Below are positions 8,827 through 19,000 of a stretch of DNA of 64,000 bases, in pieces. The position numbers and the translations under genes were made by a program. The DNA is taken from assembly GCA_900543815.1 (NCBI GenBank), contig UQST01000008.1, positions 18,996-82,995 of the forward strand, written 5' to 3'. The DNA comes from an uncultured Prevotellaceae bacterium (GTDB lineage: Bacteria; Bacteroidota; Bacteroidia; Bacteroidales; Bacteroidaceae). The notes beneath the pieces are model-generated. The model did no database searches. It was not told the DNA's origin and worked only from the letters and a program-made list of their open reading frames with translations. How positions within the stretch are numbered: the first letter of the stretch is position 1; each line of letters opens with the position of its first letter.

Positions 8827-10302
8827 ATGAACAAGTTTCTATTGTCATCATTGTCCGTCATGCTCCTCTGCGGCCTGGCCAGCTGCGAGGACGACGATAC
8901 ATACGACGTCACAGACATAGAAATCCCCGAAGGATATGCACTCAGCGCAGGCACCTCAACCACCTTCAACAATTCTTCTTTCGCCTACGATACCGATGCC
9001 GACTGGATTGCAAGCATACCTGCCAACCAGAAGCGCTTTACCAAGGGAGATGGTCTGTACGACGACGCACGCTCACAGAGCGAAGGACTGGGGCCGGTGT
9101 ATGCTGGCTACAGCTGCGGCTCGTGCCACCGCAACGCAGGCCGCACCAAGCCTGCACTGTGGACGCAGACAGGCACCGACCCCGATGGGACACCCGTATA
9201 TGGCAGCGGCGCGTACGGATTCAGCAGCATGCTGGTCTATATCTCACGCAAGAACGGAGCCTTCTTCCAGAACTACGGACGCGTACTTCACGACCAGAGT
9301 ATCTACGGCGTGAAGGCTGAGGGAAAGCTCGAATGCCGCTGGCACTACCAGAAGTACCAGTTCCCCGATGGCGAGGAGTACGAACTGGTGCATCCCCAAT
9401 ACACCATCAAGGACTGGTACGCACCGTATGGCAACACCGGCGACCCCATTACAGCCGATGACCTCTTCTGCACGGTGCGCATCCCGCTGCGGCATGTGGG
9501 CATGGGGCTAATGATGGCACTCGACCGACACGAAATAGAGCAACTGGCACAGAAGAGCAATTACCCCGAATACGGAATAAGCGGACGATGCAACTACATC
9601 ACCGAGCGCGGAATGAAGCAGCTGGGCCTGAGCGGCAACAAGGCGCAGCACGCCGACCTCACCGTGGAGCTTGGATTCTCGAGCGATATGGGCTGCACCA
9701 ACAGCCGCTACCCCGAGGAGATATGCAAGGGGCAGTCTCAGATGAAGGACGGATCGATGATGGGACTCCTCTACAGCCAGCTCGACGTGAGCACCGAGGA
9801 CATGGAGAACGTGGACTTATACCTGCACGGACTGGGAGTCCCCGCACGACGCAACGTCAACGACCCGCAAGTGAAGCATGGCGAAAAGATGTTCTATCAG
9901 GCCAAGTGCCACCTGTGCCACGTGACCACACTGCACACACGGCCGCGAGGAGCCACGCTGCTCAACGGCACCGAACTGCCCTGGCTGGGCGGACAGACCA
10001 TACATCCCTATAGCGACTATCTGCTCCACGACATGGGCAGCGAGATAATGGGTGTGGGACTCAACGACCATTACGTGAGCGGCCTGGCACAGGGCAATGA
10101 GTGGCGCACCACACCGCTGTGGGGCATCGGACTGCAAGAGAAGGTCAACGCACACACCTACTTCCTGCACGACGGCCGCGCACGCAACTTCACCGAAGCC
10201 ATCATGTGGCATGGGGGCGAGGGCGAGGCATCGAAGAACCTCTTCGCCAAGATGAGCCGCGAAGACCGCTCCGCACTCATAAAGTTCCTGGAATCATTAT
10301 AA
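8827..10302 (+). CDS. di-heme oxidoreductase (DUF1111 family) lipoprotein
   Basis: 491 residues. The lipobox LASC is at about residue 18, and two c-type heme motifs are seen: CGSCHR near residue 99 and CHLCHV near residue 362. Domain layout and length match the DHOR (putative thiol oxidoreductase) family. This family often pairs with imelysin proteins and is thought to change the redox state of iron or a partner. The ATG at 8827 is preferred because it begins directly with the signal peptide MNKFLLSSLSVMLLC; an in-frame ATG 69 nt upstream would add a basic non-signal leader. Heme attachment would need the CcsBA system encoded about 3 kb downstream. Confidence 0.88.
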   Translation: MNKFLLSSLSVMLLCGLASCEDDDTYDVTDIEIPEGYALSAGTSTTFNNSSFAYDTDADWIASIPANQKRFTKGDGLYDDARSQSEGLGPVYAGYSCGSCHRNAGRTKPALWTQTGTDPDGTPVYGSGAYGFSSMLVYISRKNGAFFQNYGRVLHDQSIYGVKAEGKLECRWHYQKYQFPDGEEYELVHPQYTIKDWYAPYGNTGDPITADDLFCTVRIPLRHVGMGLMMALDRHEIEQLAQKSNYPEYGISGRCNYITERGMKQLGLSGNKAQHADLTVELGFSSDMGCTNSRYPEEICKGQSQMKDGSMMGLLYSQLDVSTEDMENVDLYLHGLGVPARRNVNDPQVKHGEKMFYQAKCHLCHVTTLHTRPRGATLLNGTELPWLGGQTIHPYSDYLLHDMGSEIMGVGLNDHYVSGLAQGNEWRTTPLWGIGLQEKVNAHTYFLHDGRARNFTEAIMWHGGEGEASKNLFAKMSREDRSALIKFLESL

Positions 10303-10323
10303 ACAGACAACAATACACACATC

Positions 10324-11652
10324 ATGAGAAAGATATTCACCGTGGCCGTCATGGCACTGGCCACCCTGCCCGTCATGGCTGACGAGCAACCCGAAACACA
10401 GCCCAAGCAGGCCGAGAACGAGAAGGCCGTATTCGAGAAGTACAATATACAGAGCGCACAACTCAAGCACGAGTCGCCCGCCATCGACATGGAGAACGGC
10501 GTGCTGGGCATTGCCGACGACCGAGGATTCACCCTGCAGAGCAAGGACGGCCGCTTCATCTTCAAGCCCTACCTCTTCATGCAGACACGGCTGAACCTCA
10601 ACTATTACGACGACGAGGGGCTGGACAAGGCCTACAACCAGGACAACGTGGCCAACTCAGGCTTCTCCATCCCCTATGCCATACTGGGTTTCACGGGCAA
10701 GACATTCGGCCGTCTGGACTATAACCTGAGCATCAACGCGGCTGCCACAGGCGCCAACGTGCTGCAGCAGGCATGGGTGGACTACTGCGTGAACCCCGCT
10801 GTGCGGTTCCGCGCAGGCAAGTTCAAGACTCCCTTCACCCACGCTTACCTCACCACGCTGGGCGAGACGCTCTTCCCCCTGCTGCCCACCTCGCTCACAG
10901 CCACCAGCATCATGCCCCACACGCTCAATGCCGTCACCCCCACCATAGGCACGGGCTTCGACCTCGGCATCGAGATCCACGGCACGGCGCGCCTGAACAA
11001 ACAGAAGCCCGAAGGCTGGCACATGGGCTATGAGGCCGGACTGTGGAACGGCACAGGGGCCGGTGTGAACACCGCCACCAAGACCTTCTCCGACGACTGG
11101 CACATCCCCTCGCTGCTCTACGCAGGCCGCATCACATTCATGCCCTGGGGCAAGATGCCCGCCACACAGGGCAACAGCCACATGCTCAAAGGCCGCCACA
11201 TGCTCTTCGGCATCAGCGGCGGACTGAATGTGGAGAGCGAAAGCGAGAGCACCAATGACGGCCGCATGGGAGTGGAATGGAGCATGCTCTACAACCGCTG
11301 GTACGCTGCTGCCGAGGGGTATTGGATGCACGTGGGCTTCACCAAGCGGCAGAAGATAGACCGCAGCTTCAATTACTGGGGAGCCTATGGGCAGGTGGGA
11401 TACTTCTTCACCCATGCGCTGCAGGCCGGTGTGCGCTATGACTTCCTCGACCGAAACGGCTCCACCAAGGACGGCATCCTCAACATGCCTGCCGTGGTGC
11501 TCAATTACTACATCAACAAATGCAACCTCAAGCTCTCGGGCATGTACCAGTTCACGGGCCGCTACGGCCATAAGACACAGCTCGACCGCGACAACGACGA
11601 CCTGGGCATCAGCACCCACACGGCCAGCGTGCAGCTTCAGTACTGCTTCTGA
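10324..11652 (+). CDS. OprO/OprP-like outer-membrane porin
   Basis: 442 residues with signal peptide MRKIFTVAVMALATLPVMA. A short N-terminal segment (about residues 20-60) precedes the barrel. The barrel contains the phosphate-selective-porin-like stretches RFRAGKFKTPF and YGQVGYFFTHALQAGVRYD and ends in the aromatic VQLQYCF expected for an outer-membrane barrel. It lies 21 nt after the di-heme oxidoreductase, so the two are probably co-transcribed. It is distinct from the porin at 5.8 kb and lacks its coiled coil. Confidence 0.8.
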   Translation: MRKIFTVAVMALATLPVMADEQPETQPKQAENEKAVFEKYNIQSAQLKHESPAIDMENGVLGIADDRGFTLQSKDGRFIFKPYLFMQTRLNLNYYDDEGLDKAYNQDNVANSGFSIPYAILGFTGKTFGRLDYNLSINAAATGANVLQQAWVDYCVNPAVRFRAGKFKTPFTHAYLTTLGETLFPLLPTSLTATSIMPHTLNAVTPTIGTGFDLGIEIHGTARLNKQKPEGWHMGYEAGLWNGTGAGVNTATKTFSDDWHIPSLLYAGRITFMPWGKMPATQGNSHMLKGRHMLFGISGGLNVESESESTNDGRMGVEWSMLYNRWYAAAEGYWMHVGFTKRQKIDRSFNYWGAYGQVGYFFTHALQAGVRYDFLDRNGSTKDGILNMPAVVLNYYINKCNLKLSGMYQFTGRYGHKTQLDRDNDDLGISTHTASVQLQYCF

Positions 11653-11683
11653 CCGATGTCATGCAGATAGGAGAACGTAGCGT

Positions 11684-12448
11684 ATGAGACGATTCATCAG
11701 GACAAGACTTCTGCTGCACCTGCTTGTGCTGGGGGCAGCAGCGCTGCTGGGCAGTTGCGACAGCGGCGACATCATCGACACGCACTACACAGTGAACGGC
11801 AAGGGACACAACGTGAAACTGACTGCCAGCCTGCACGGACTGGCCTCGTTGCCCGCCGGCTACACGCTGGCACTGGCCGGATTCCAGGAAGGGAGCAATT
11901 ATGCCGTGATGCAGCGCGCCATTCCAGCAGGCACCGGAGAGGACTCCCTGCAGCTGGTGCTCGCCAATGTGGGGAGCAACGTGCAGACTGTGGAGCTGGC
12001 CGTAACCAACAATCTGCGCGAGCGCATCCTGTCGCTCGCCTCGGTGAAGCTGGATGACTATGAGGGCCAGACCGACACCATACGCCTGGACATGGGCGTG
12101 CTGGACGTGAGTGCAACGGGCTGTCTGCAGCGGGGCATGCTGGACAAGGCATGCGTGCAGTGCCATGGGGCCAACGGACACAAGGCGGCGGGACTGGATC
12201 TCACAGAGGGCTACACCAGTGCCGACTTAGTGAACGTGGCCAGCACCACACACCCCGACCAGATGCGCGTGGCAGGCGGCAACCCCGAGGGAAGCCTGCT
12301 GTGGCACATCCTCAACGACGGTGGCGAGAACATCCTGAACTATAACCACACCGAAGTCATCAGCAGTCACTTCAAGGACAATCTGGCTGAGGTGAGGACT
12401 TACTTGCGCAAGTGGATAGAGGCCCAGCCGGCTGCCACAGACAAATAA
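11684..12448 (+). CDS. mono-heme c-type cytochrome lipoprotein
   Basis: 254 residues. The lipobox LLGSC is at about residue 25. Residues about 35-140 form a beta-rich domain of unknown function resembling a small copper- or metal-binding-like fold. Residues 145-250 form a cytochrome c-like domain with one heme motif, CVQCH, and a distal Met candidate in DQMRVAGGNPEGS. It follows the porin by 31 nt. It probably relays electrons to or from the di-heme oxidoreductase at the outer membrane or periplasm; this role is inferred from context. Confidence 0.75.
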   Translation: MRRFIRTRLLLHLLVLGAAALLGSCDSGDIIDTHYTVNGKGHNVKLTASLHGLASLPAGYTLALAGFQEGSNYAVMQRAIPAGTGEDSLQLVLANVGSNVQTVELAVTNNLRERILSLASVKLDDYEGQTDTIRLDMGVLDVSATGCLQRGMLDKACVQCHGANGHKAAGLDLTEGYTSADLVNVASTTHPDQMRVAGGNPEGSLLWHILNDGGENILNYNHTEVISSHFKDNLAEVRTYLRKWIEAQPAATDK

Positions 12449-12482
12449 TCGCATTTCATCCGTCAAAGATGAGGAATATTCG

Positions 12483-12490
12483 TAACTTTG
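12483..12490 (+). promoter_or_regulatory. minus-7 element of the Rid/ccsBA transcript
   Basis: TAACTTTG matches TAnnTTTG and lies 22 nt before the ATG at 12513. It suggests that the Rid and ccsBA genes form their own transcript. Confidence 0.6.
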
Positions 12491-12512
12491 CAAACAGAAA
12501 GAAATCATAAGA

Positions 12513-13658
12513 ATGGCTATTAGATACGACAAGATAAACCTGAGCGACCTGGGCGTAAGAGCCGAGGTGGCACGATTTGACGCGCGTGGCGAGGTGACCG
12601 AATGGCACGTGATGCTGCATGTAGAGCCGCGCTGCGACCTGTTCCAGAAGCAGATGCAGCGCATCTATGAGGCAGAGGACCGCCTGACCGGCATGCCGGG
12701 ATTTGAGGGCTCGCGCTATGTGATGAAGCGCTATTTCCTCTCCGACAGCACCAACCAGCAGCCGCTCATGCGCAAGCAGCCCGACATCTCCATCAGCATC
12801 ATACAGCAGCAGCCGCTCGACGGCAGCAAGATAGCCGTGTGGCTGTACATGCAAAGCCACACACAAGTGGCCAACGAGAACGGCATGGTGGTGGTGTCGC
12901 ACAACGGATACAAGCATCTGTGGAAGATGGGGATGCACCAGCACAAGGGCGACAGCGCATGGCAGACCGAGAGCGTGCTCATTGAATATGAGGAGGCACT
13001 GCAGAACTTCGGTGCCACACTGGCCGACAACTGTGTGCGCACATGGTTCTTCGTGAGGGACGTAGATACGCAGTATGCAGGCATGGTGAAGGCACGCAAG
13101 GACAACTTCACCGAGCAGGGACTCACACAGGACACCCACTACATAGCCAGCACAGGCATAGGCGGACTGCCTGCCGACACGCGTGCACTCGTACAGATGG
13201 GCACTTATGCCCTGGTGGGATTCCGCCCCGAGCAGCAGCGCTACCTGTATGCACCCACCCACCTGAACCCCACCTATGAGTATGGAGTGACCTTCGAGCG
13301 AGGCACCTGCATGGAGTATGGCGACCGCGCCCACGTCTTCATCTCGGGCACAGCCAGCATCGACAACAAGGGCAACGTGCTCTACGTGGGCGACATAGTG
13401 CGCCAGACACAGCGCATGTGGGAGAATGTGGAGACACTGCTGGCCGAGGCCGACACCTCGTTCAGCGACGTGATGCACATCGTGGTATATCTTCGCGACA
13501 CCGCCGATTACGCCACCGTGCAGCGTATGTTTGCCGAGCGTTACCCCAACATACCCACTGTGATAGCCCTCGCACCCGTGTGCCGCCCCACATGGCTCAT
13601 CGAGATGGAGTGCATCGCAGCAAAGCAGAGAGACAACGTTGACTACCAGGATTTTTAG
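12513..13658 (+). CDS. Rid/YjgF-family protein (tandem Rid-like domains)
   Basis: 381 residues. The C-terminal part (about residues 255-375) is a Rid/YjgF domain with the typical segments FISGTASID, GDIVRQTQRMWENVETLL and MHIVVYLRD. The N-terminal half has a diverged, probably related fold (FQKQMQRIYEAEDRL). Length and layout recall the FkbO/Hyg5-like chorismatase branch of the superfamily, but the substrate is not evident. The gene ends 4 nt before ccsBA. Why a Rid-like protein would pair with cytochrome c assembly is unclear. Confidence 0.75.
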   Translation: MAIRYDKINLSDLGVRAEVARFDARGEVTEWHVMLHVEPRCDLFQKQMQRIYEAEDRLTGMPGFEGSRYVMKRYFLSDSTNQQPLMRKQPDISISIIQQQPLDGSKIAVWLYMQSHTQVANENGMVVVSHNGYKHLWKMGMHQHKGDSAWQTESVLIEYEEALQNFGATLADNCVRTWFFVRDVDTQYAGMVKARKDNFTEQGLTQDTHYIASTGIGGLPADTRALVQMGTYALVGFRPEQQRYLYAPTHLNPTYEYGVTFERGTCMEYGDRAHVFISGTASIDNKGNVLYVGDIVRQTQRMWENVETLLAEADTSFSDVMHIVVYLRDTADYATVQRMFAERYPNIPTVIALAPVCRPTWLIEMECIAAKQRDNVDYQDF

Positions 13659-13662
13659 ACTC

Positions 13663-15486
13663 ATGCCCTTCCTGGCCCTGGGGCTTGCGGCTGTGGCCGT
13701 GGCCACCGCCACTCTGGTGGAGGCTTCCCAGGGTACTGCCATAGCCCATCAGATGGTCTATGGCACGGGATGGTTCCGCCTGCTGTGGTTCGCCTCGGCG
13801 GCATCGGGACTGTACCTTATCATAAAGAGACACCTGTGGAGACGCTCCATGGGTGTCTTCGGTCTGCACCTGAGCCTGCTGGTCATCCTGCTGGGAGCCT
13901 TTGTCACCTCGCTCACCAGCCACCACGGAATGCTGCATCTGCGCCAGGGCGAACCGGTGAGCCAGTACATGGAGGGAGACCGGCTGCGTCCCCTGCCCTG
14001 CACGCTCAGGCTCGACAGCTTCAGTGTGCAGTGCTACCCAGGCACCTCGGCGCCCCAGGACTATGTGAGCCTCATCACCCTGCACCCCTCTGAGGGACAG
14101 ATGCGGGTGTCGATGAACCGCATAGGACACCTGCAGGGCTACCGTATCTACCAGAGTTCCTACGACGAGGACCGGCGTGGCAGCATCCTCTCCATCACCT
14201 ACGACCCATGGGGCACGGCCATCACCTATGCAGGCTATGCGCTGCTGGGACTGTGCATGATGCTCATCACGTGGCCCCGGAAGCGGCGCGCCCCCAGGCG
14301 GGCGATGCTCGTGCTGCTGATGCCCCTGCTGGGCGTGGCGGCACAGGCAGCCCGGCCCCTGCCCAGCATAGCCAGGGACAAGGCGGCCATGATGGAGCGT
14401 GAGCAGGTGGTGTGGAACGGCCGCGTGGCACCCATGGGCACCATGTGCCAGGAGTTTCTGCTCAAAGTGTATGGCCGGCGAACCTACCACGGTCTCACCG
14501 CCACGCAGGTGGTGTGCAGCATGACACTGAGGCCCGAGGAGTGGTCGGCCCAGCCCCTCATCAAGGTGGGGCGCGGCGAGTACCGCTCGTTTGCCAGCTT
14601 CGTCGATTACAGTTCGATGCCGCCACGCCTGAAGGACGTGGACAAGGCCGACGGAAAGGTGCGCGAGAAGGTGGGTCTCATGCTCATGCTCATGCAGGGC
14701 ACGCTCTTTACCGAGGTGCCCGCAGAGGGCCACAGGCTGAGTGCCTCGAGGGTGAGTGCCGAACTGCTGTACAACAGCACCGACTGGACTCTGCTCTGCA
14801 TGGCATCGGCCTTCGTGCTCGCCCTGCTGCTGGTGCTCTCCACCCTGAGGCGCACGCAGTGGTGTACCGTCCCCGCCGGTATGCTCCACGGTGCACTGGC
14901 ACTGCTGCTCACCCTGCTGCTGGGCGTACGCTGGTACATAGCCGGCCATATCCCCCTGAGCAACGGCTACGAGACCATGCTCTTCGTATCCTTCTGCCTC
15001 ACCTGCGGCACCCTGCTGGTGGGCAGGACCAGAGTGCGTGCCTTTGGCGCCCTGGCCACTGCCTTCATGCTGCTGGTGGCGCATCTGGGCGAGATAAACC
15101 CGCAGATCACCTCACTCATGCCCGTTCTCCACAGCCCCTGGCTCAGCGCACACGTGAGCATCATCATGGTCAGCTACGCCCTGCTGGCCCTCTCGATGGT
15201 GGAGCGCAGCCTGCTGCGCCCGGCCGTCTTCTGTCTGGCTGCGGGCATCTTCCTGGGTGCCGTGTGGGCCAATGTGTCATGGGGCACCTATTGGAGTTGG
15301 GACCCCAAGGAGAGCTGGGCGCTGGTGTGCCTCATCGTATATAGCATGCCGCTCCACACCGAGTCGCTCCCGTGGTTCCGCAAGGACAGTCACTACCGCC
15401 TATATTCGCTGCTCGCCCTCGCCTGCCTGCTGATGACCTACTTCGGGGTCAACTATGTGCTGGGCGGGATGCACAGCTACGCGTGA
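13663..15486 (+). CDS. fused CcsB-CcsA (ResB-ResC) cytochrome c assembly protein
   Basis: 607 residues. Residues 1-260 are ResB/CcsB-like: membrane helices plus a beta-rich periplasmic loop with MRVSMNRIGHLQGYRIYQSS. The second half is CcsA-like, with the tryptophan-rich heme-handling motif WGTYWSWDPKESWAL (about residue 540) and nearby conserved His residues (LSAHVSII, GGMHSYA). System II cytochrome c synthesis joins heme to CxxCH motifs outside the cytoplasmic membrane, matching the heme proteins encoded upstream. The ATG at 13663 is preferred over an in-frame TTG at 13639 that lies inside the rid gene. The protein is shorter than many Bacteroidales CcsBA proteins. Confidence 0.9.
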   Translation: MPFLALGLAAVAVATATLVEASQGTAIAHQMVYGTGWFRLLWFASAASGLYLIIKRHLWRRSMGVFGLHLSLLVILLGAFVTSLTSHHGMLHLRQGEPVSQYMEGDRLRPLPCTLRLDSFSVQCYPGTSAPQDYVSLITLHPSEGQMRVSMNRIGHLQGYRIYQSSYDEDRRGSILSITYDPWGTAITYAGYALLGLCMMLITWPRKRRAPRRAMLVLLMPLLGVAAQAARPLPSIARDKAAMMEREQVVWNGRVAPMGTMCQEFLLKVYGRRTYHGLTATQVVCSMTLRPEEWSAQPLIKVGRGEYRSFASFVDYSSMPPRLKDVDKADGKVREKVGLMLMLMQGTLFTEVPAEGHRLSASRVSAELLYNSTDWTLLCMASAFVLALLLVLSTLRRTQWCTVPAGMLHGALALLLTLLLGVRWYIAGHIPLSNGYETMLFVSFCLTCGTLLVGRTRVRAFGALATAFMLLVAHLGEINPQITSLMPVLHSPWLSAHVSIIMVSYALLALSMVERSLLRPAVFCLAAGIFLGAVWANVSWGTYWSWDPKESWALVCLIVYSMPLHTESLPWFRKDSHYRLYSLLALACLLMTYFGVNYVLGGMHSYA

Positions 15487-15571
15487 CAGAGGGGTGCGCC
15501 CCCAAGACCCTCCCAACCTATACCATCCGACAACAGACCGCTCTGCCCGCAGGCAGACGATACCGCCCCAT

Positions 15572-15614
15572 CAGTAAGTGCTGCGCAGCAATCTGGCCCG
15601 CGCAGCACTTACTG
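15572..15614. terminator. perfect 15-bp inverted repeat after ccsBA
   Basis: CAGTAAGTGCTGCGC (15572-15586) and its exact reverse complement (15600-15614) flank a 13-nt loop. This is a likely terminator hairpin for the ccsBA transcript, although no strong T tract follows. The right arm is also in 22-bp register with the repeat array that follows. Confidence 0.6.
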
Positions 15615-15645
15615 CATTTCACCCCATGATTTCGGCTGGAAACAC

Positions 15646-15724
15646 GCAGCGCGGTGCATCGGTCATCGCAACACACTGCATCAGTCATCGCAGCGCGCTG
15701 CATCGGCCAACGCACCGCACTGCG
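15646..15724. repeat. 22-bp-period array, GCAG subfamily, 4 strong units
   Basis: Cores start at 15646, 15668, 15690 and 15712: GCAGCGCGGTGCA, GCAACACACTGCA, GCAGCGCGCTGCA and GCACCGCACTGCG. Weaker in-register copies occur at 15580 and 15602. Further on, the 15-mer CCCCGAACGAAAACG occurs at 15762 and again at 15784, again 22 bp apart. The 608-nt gap 15487-16094 otherwise holds the hairpin at 15572, a promoter at 15958 and a leader; no gene was seen. Confidence 0.9.
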
Positions 15725-15957
15725 CCCCGAGAGGCAACAGCAGAAAGAGATTTTCGCAATACCCCGAACGAAAACGAGAGGCGCCCCGAACGAAAACGGG
15801 GAAGAGAGCCTTTTGGCTGGCAAAATGTCTTTCCGCCATCATAAAATTGCAATTCGGGAGTTGCAAAAGTGCCTTTTTCCGCGTTAAAACAGTGTTAAAA
15901 ACAACTTTTTTAGCATTTTTCTTTTCAAATGTAAAACAAGTAAAAACTATTTGTTTT

Positions 15958-15965
15958 TAACTTTG
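15958..15965 (+). promoter_or_regulatory. minus-7 element and long leader of the 1561-residue protein gene
   Basis: TAACTTTG fits TAnnTTTG in an AT-rich stretch. The ATG lies 129 nt downstream. The leader contains an imperfect stem between about 15988 (CTTTGATGTCACA) and 16029 (TGTGACGGCCAAAG), a possible control structure. Confidence 0.55.
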
Positions 15966-16094
15966 TGGAGAAAGATGCCCGTCTGGCCTTTGATGTCACA
16001 GGGCTGTGCGGAGGCCATGTGACGGCCAAAGCACACACAGGACAGCAGGCAGAAGAGCATTTTCAAGTGAACATTAACTACTAATTCAAACCGT

Positions 16095-19000
16095 ATGAAA
16101 AGGAAACTACTTTCGTTACTGGCGGCCATGTTGCTTACAACATCGGCCTTCGCTGACGACATCTACTATTGCCGAGGTGGCTTGGTAGGTGTAGGGGACT
16201 GGGTACAAAGCACTCTGTATCCCCTGACCAAAGGAGAAGACGGTATCTACTCGGGCGAAGTAGATATGGTCGCACGCACTGAGATGACGCCCAACACGAC
16301 GCTGGGATGGGGCAACCGCGTGGATTTGTTCTTCGATAAGAACAACACAGGAGCCGTGCTCAAATGTGCAAACAATGAGGGACGATTCATCACTCCAGGC
16401 CGTACGGAATGGCGTACATTGAAGGCTGATGGCGGTGAGGTATTCCAATGCGTAGGCGGAAAGTACAAGGTGTATCTCGATGTGGAGAACAACCGGGTAC
16501 GCTTCGAAGCCATCGAACCCGCCTGGCTCGAAGAGGTGATTCTGTATGGAATGGTGAAAGACTGCCGCTGGCAAGTGCTGGGCGAGAACGCCGACAATGG
16601 CGTGAAGGCACGCCTCGTGCACCAAGGCGACGGCATCTACACGGGTCAGTTCACCTTCGATGAGAGCAGCGACGGCATGAGCGACTTCTGTGTCAGAGCC
16701 AGCTTTGCCGACAACAACAACGAAGGACGCTACAGCAGCAGCGTGCCCAACCTGCAGCTCATCCCTGGCGTGGCATACCCCTGCGACCGCTACAACGGCG
16801 ACCGCAACTGGCGCGTGCCCACCGGAACGTACAACATTACGTTCGACATGAACCACCAGACCATCCGTGTAAACACACCGGAGGACCCCGACCTGCAGAT
16901 TTCGCTGGCCTACGCCGAACTGGAGATTGCCATCCAGGAGGCCGAGGCACGCTTCCCGGGCATTGACCTCAGCAGCGCCAAGAGCGTGCTCAACAACAGC
17001 GAGAGCACCGATGAGCAGCTCACCGAGGCCAAGAACAGCCTGCCCGCACTGCAGCTGGCCTACCTTCTGAACCAGATGAAATCGGCTGGCGAAGGCAACC
17101 CTGTGAACGCAAGCTACCTCATCAAGGACGCCACATGCACCAACGGAGAAGGATGGGGCGGTACAGCCATGACCTATGAGAAGGACCTGATAACCACCAG
17201 AGGAAAGGACTTCAACGCTCATCAGGAGATCACGAATCTGCCCAACGGTGTGTATAAACTCGCGCTCAAGGGCACCTCACGCTACGGTGCAGGCAACGTG
17301 TATTACACCCAGGCCAAGAAACTGGACGTGACACAGCGCAACCTGCTGCTCTATGCCACCGGAAGCGGAGTACGCATGAACAAGACATTCGGCGACATCC
17401 ACGACACCCAGTATGGCTCTCTGGCCAGCGACGGTGCCACATCCGAGGCCGACTTCTCGGGCGAGGGATGGTTCAGCCCCACCAATGCAGCTACAGCCAA
17501 ACTGTGGATGAAGCAGGGACGCTATGCCGACAACCATGTGCTGGCATACGTCAACGACGGCACTCTGACCATAGGTCTGACGCGTGAGAAGCACCAGGCA
17601 GACGATGCCCTCTATGCCGACGACTGGAGCCTGACCTACTACGGCGACAGCAAGGAAGCCCTGGCACTGATAGCCAACGATGTGGAGGAGACCTACGAGG
17701 ACTACCAGGCCACCATGGCACAGACTGCTGCCAAGGACGCACTGGAGGCTGCTATGGCCAATGCCAAGGATGCCGACAACCTGGCCGAGGCCTACAAGGC
17801 ACTGGCCGAAGCCGAGAGCGCACTGCGCAAGAGCCAGGTGGCATACGCTTCCTTCCAGAAGAAGATAGAGTCCATCAAGGCTCAGCTGGCCGGGCAACCC
17901 GAGTTGACAGGCCCTGCCGCCGTGGTGCTTGACAAATATCTGAACGAGAACATTGCTCCCAACGACGTTTACGCCCACGGAACAGCCGGCTACATCATGG
18001 AGAACGGTACGCTCAACGCAGACGAGATGACCGCCGAGGAGGCTGTGGCCGAAGAACTGCTGTCAAAGGCTCTCAAGGGCAACATCGTGGCAGGAACAGA
18101 CATCACATCACTCTTCACCAACGCCGACTGGTCTCAGAAGGACTGGGCAGGATGGACCGTAGAGAAGAAGGAGGACAAAAACGCCACCAGCAACTCCAAC
18201 GACGGACTGGAGAGCATGAGGCTCGCTACGTGGTGGAACTGGGCATCAGGCAGCATCACACAGACACTGGAGGGCATGCCTGACGGTATCTATGCACTCA
18301 GCTACAACGGCTTCCTGCGCACCGGACAGGCCCACAAGGTAGATAGCAGCGATGAGATAAACACCTTTGCCGTAGTGGGCAACATGCACACGCCCATCAA
18401 GGGAGCCTATGACGACGCACTGCCCTTGGGCGATGCCGAGGAGGGCAAGAACTGTGCAAGTGACGACTACAAGACCGACGAGGTGCGCTATCCGGGCAGT
18501 GCCAACGGTGCAAGTGTGGCATTCACTGCAGGACGCTACGCACAGACAGCCTACGGCATGGCACAGGACGGCAAGCTGACAATAGGCTGGATCAACGACG
18601 GATACCCCAACTACTGGGAGGACTGGTTCGTTGTGGGCGGCATCAAGGTGACCTATCTGGGCACCACCGAGGAAGCTGCCGATGCCATGGTGGCAAATGC
18701 CCAGACCCGCGGAGAGAACATGGTGGCCAGCATGTTGGGCTATCGCGAGGACACACGCAACAATCTGGAAGCAAGCATGAACAGCAAGGCAGACAACTAT
18801 GCAGCCAAGTGCGAGAAAGCCCAGAACATCAACAAGTATTGCGACGAGGCACGCCAGACTGCTCCTCACTACGCTGCACTGGAGGCAGCTACCGTTTCCC
18901 TCTCCGACCGCGCCAACTATGCTTACCAGCACAACGGCATCAGCGAGGAGAAGAAAGGCAAGCTGGACCAGGAAGTGAACACCGTGCAGGGCAATCTGAT

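Noticed and set aside
12456..13742. 428-codon frame antisense to the Rid gene
   Set aside because: High-GC antisense shadow; the plus-strand gene has clear family motifs and a promoter.
13597..15084. 495-codon frame antisense to ccsBA
   Set aside because: Gln/His-rich shadow composition and no signal or start context; ccsBA is unambiguous.
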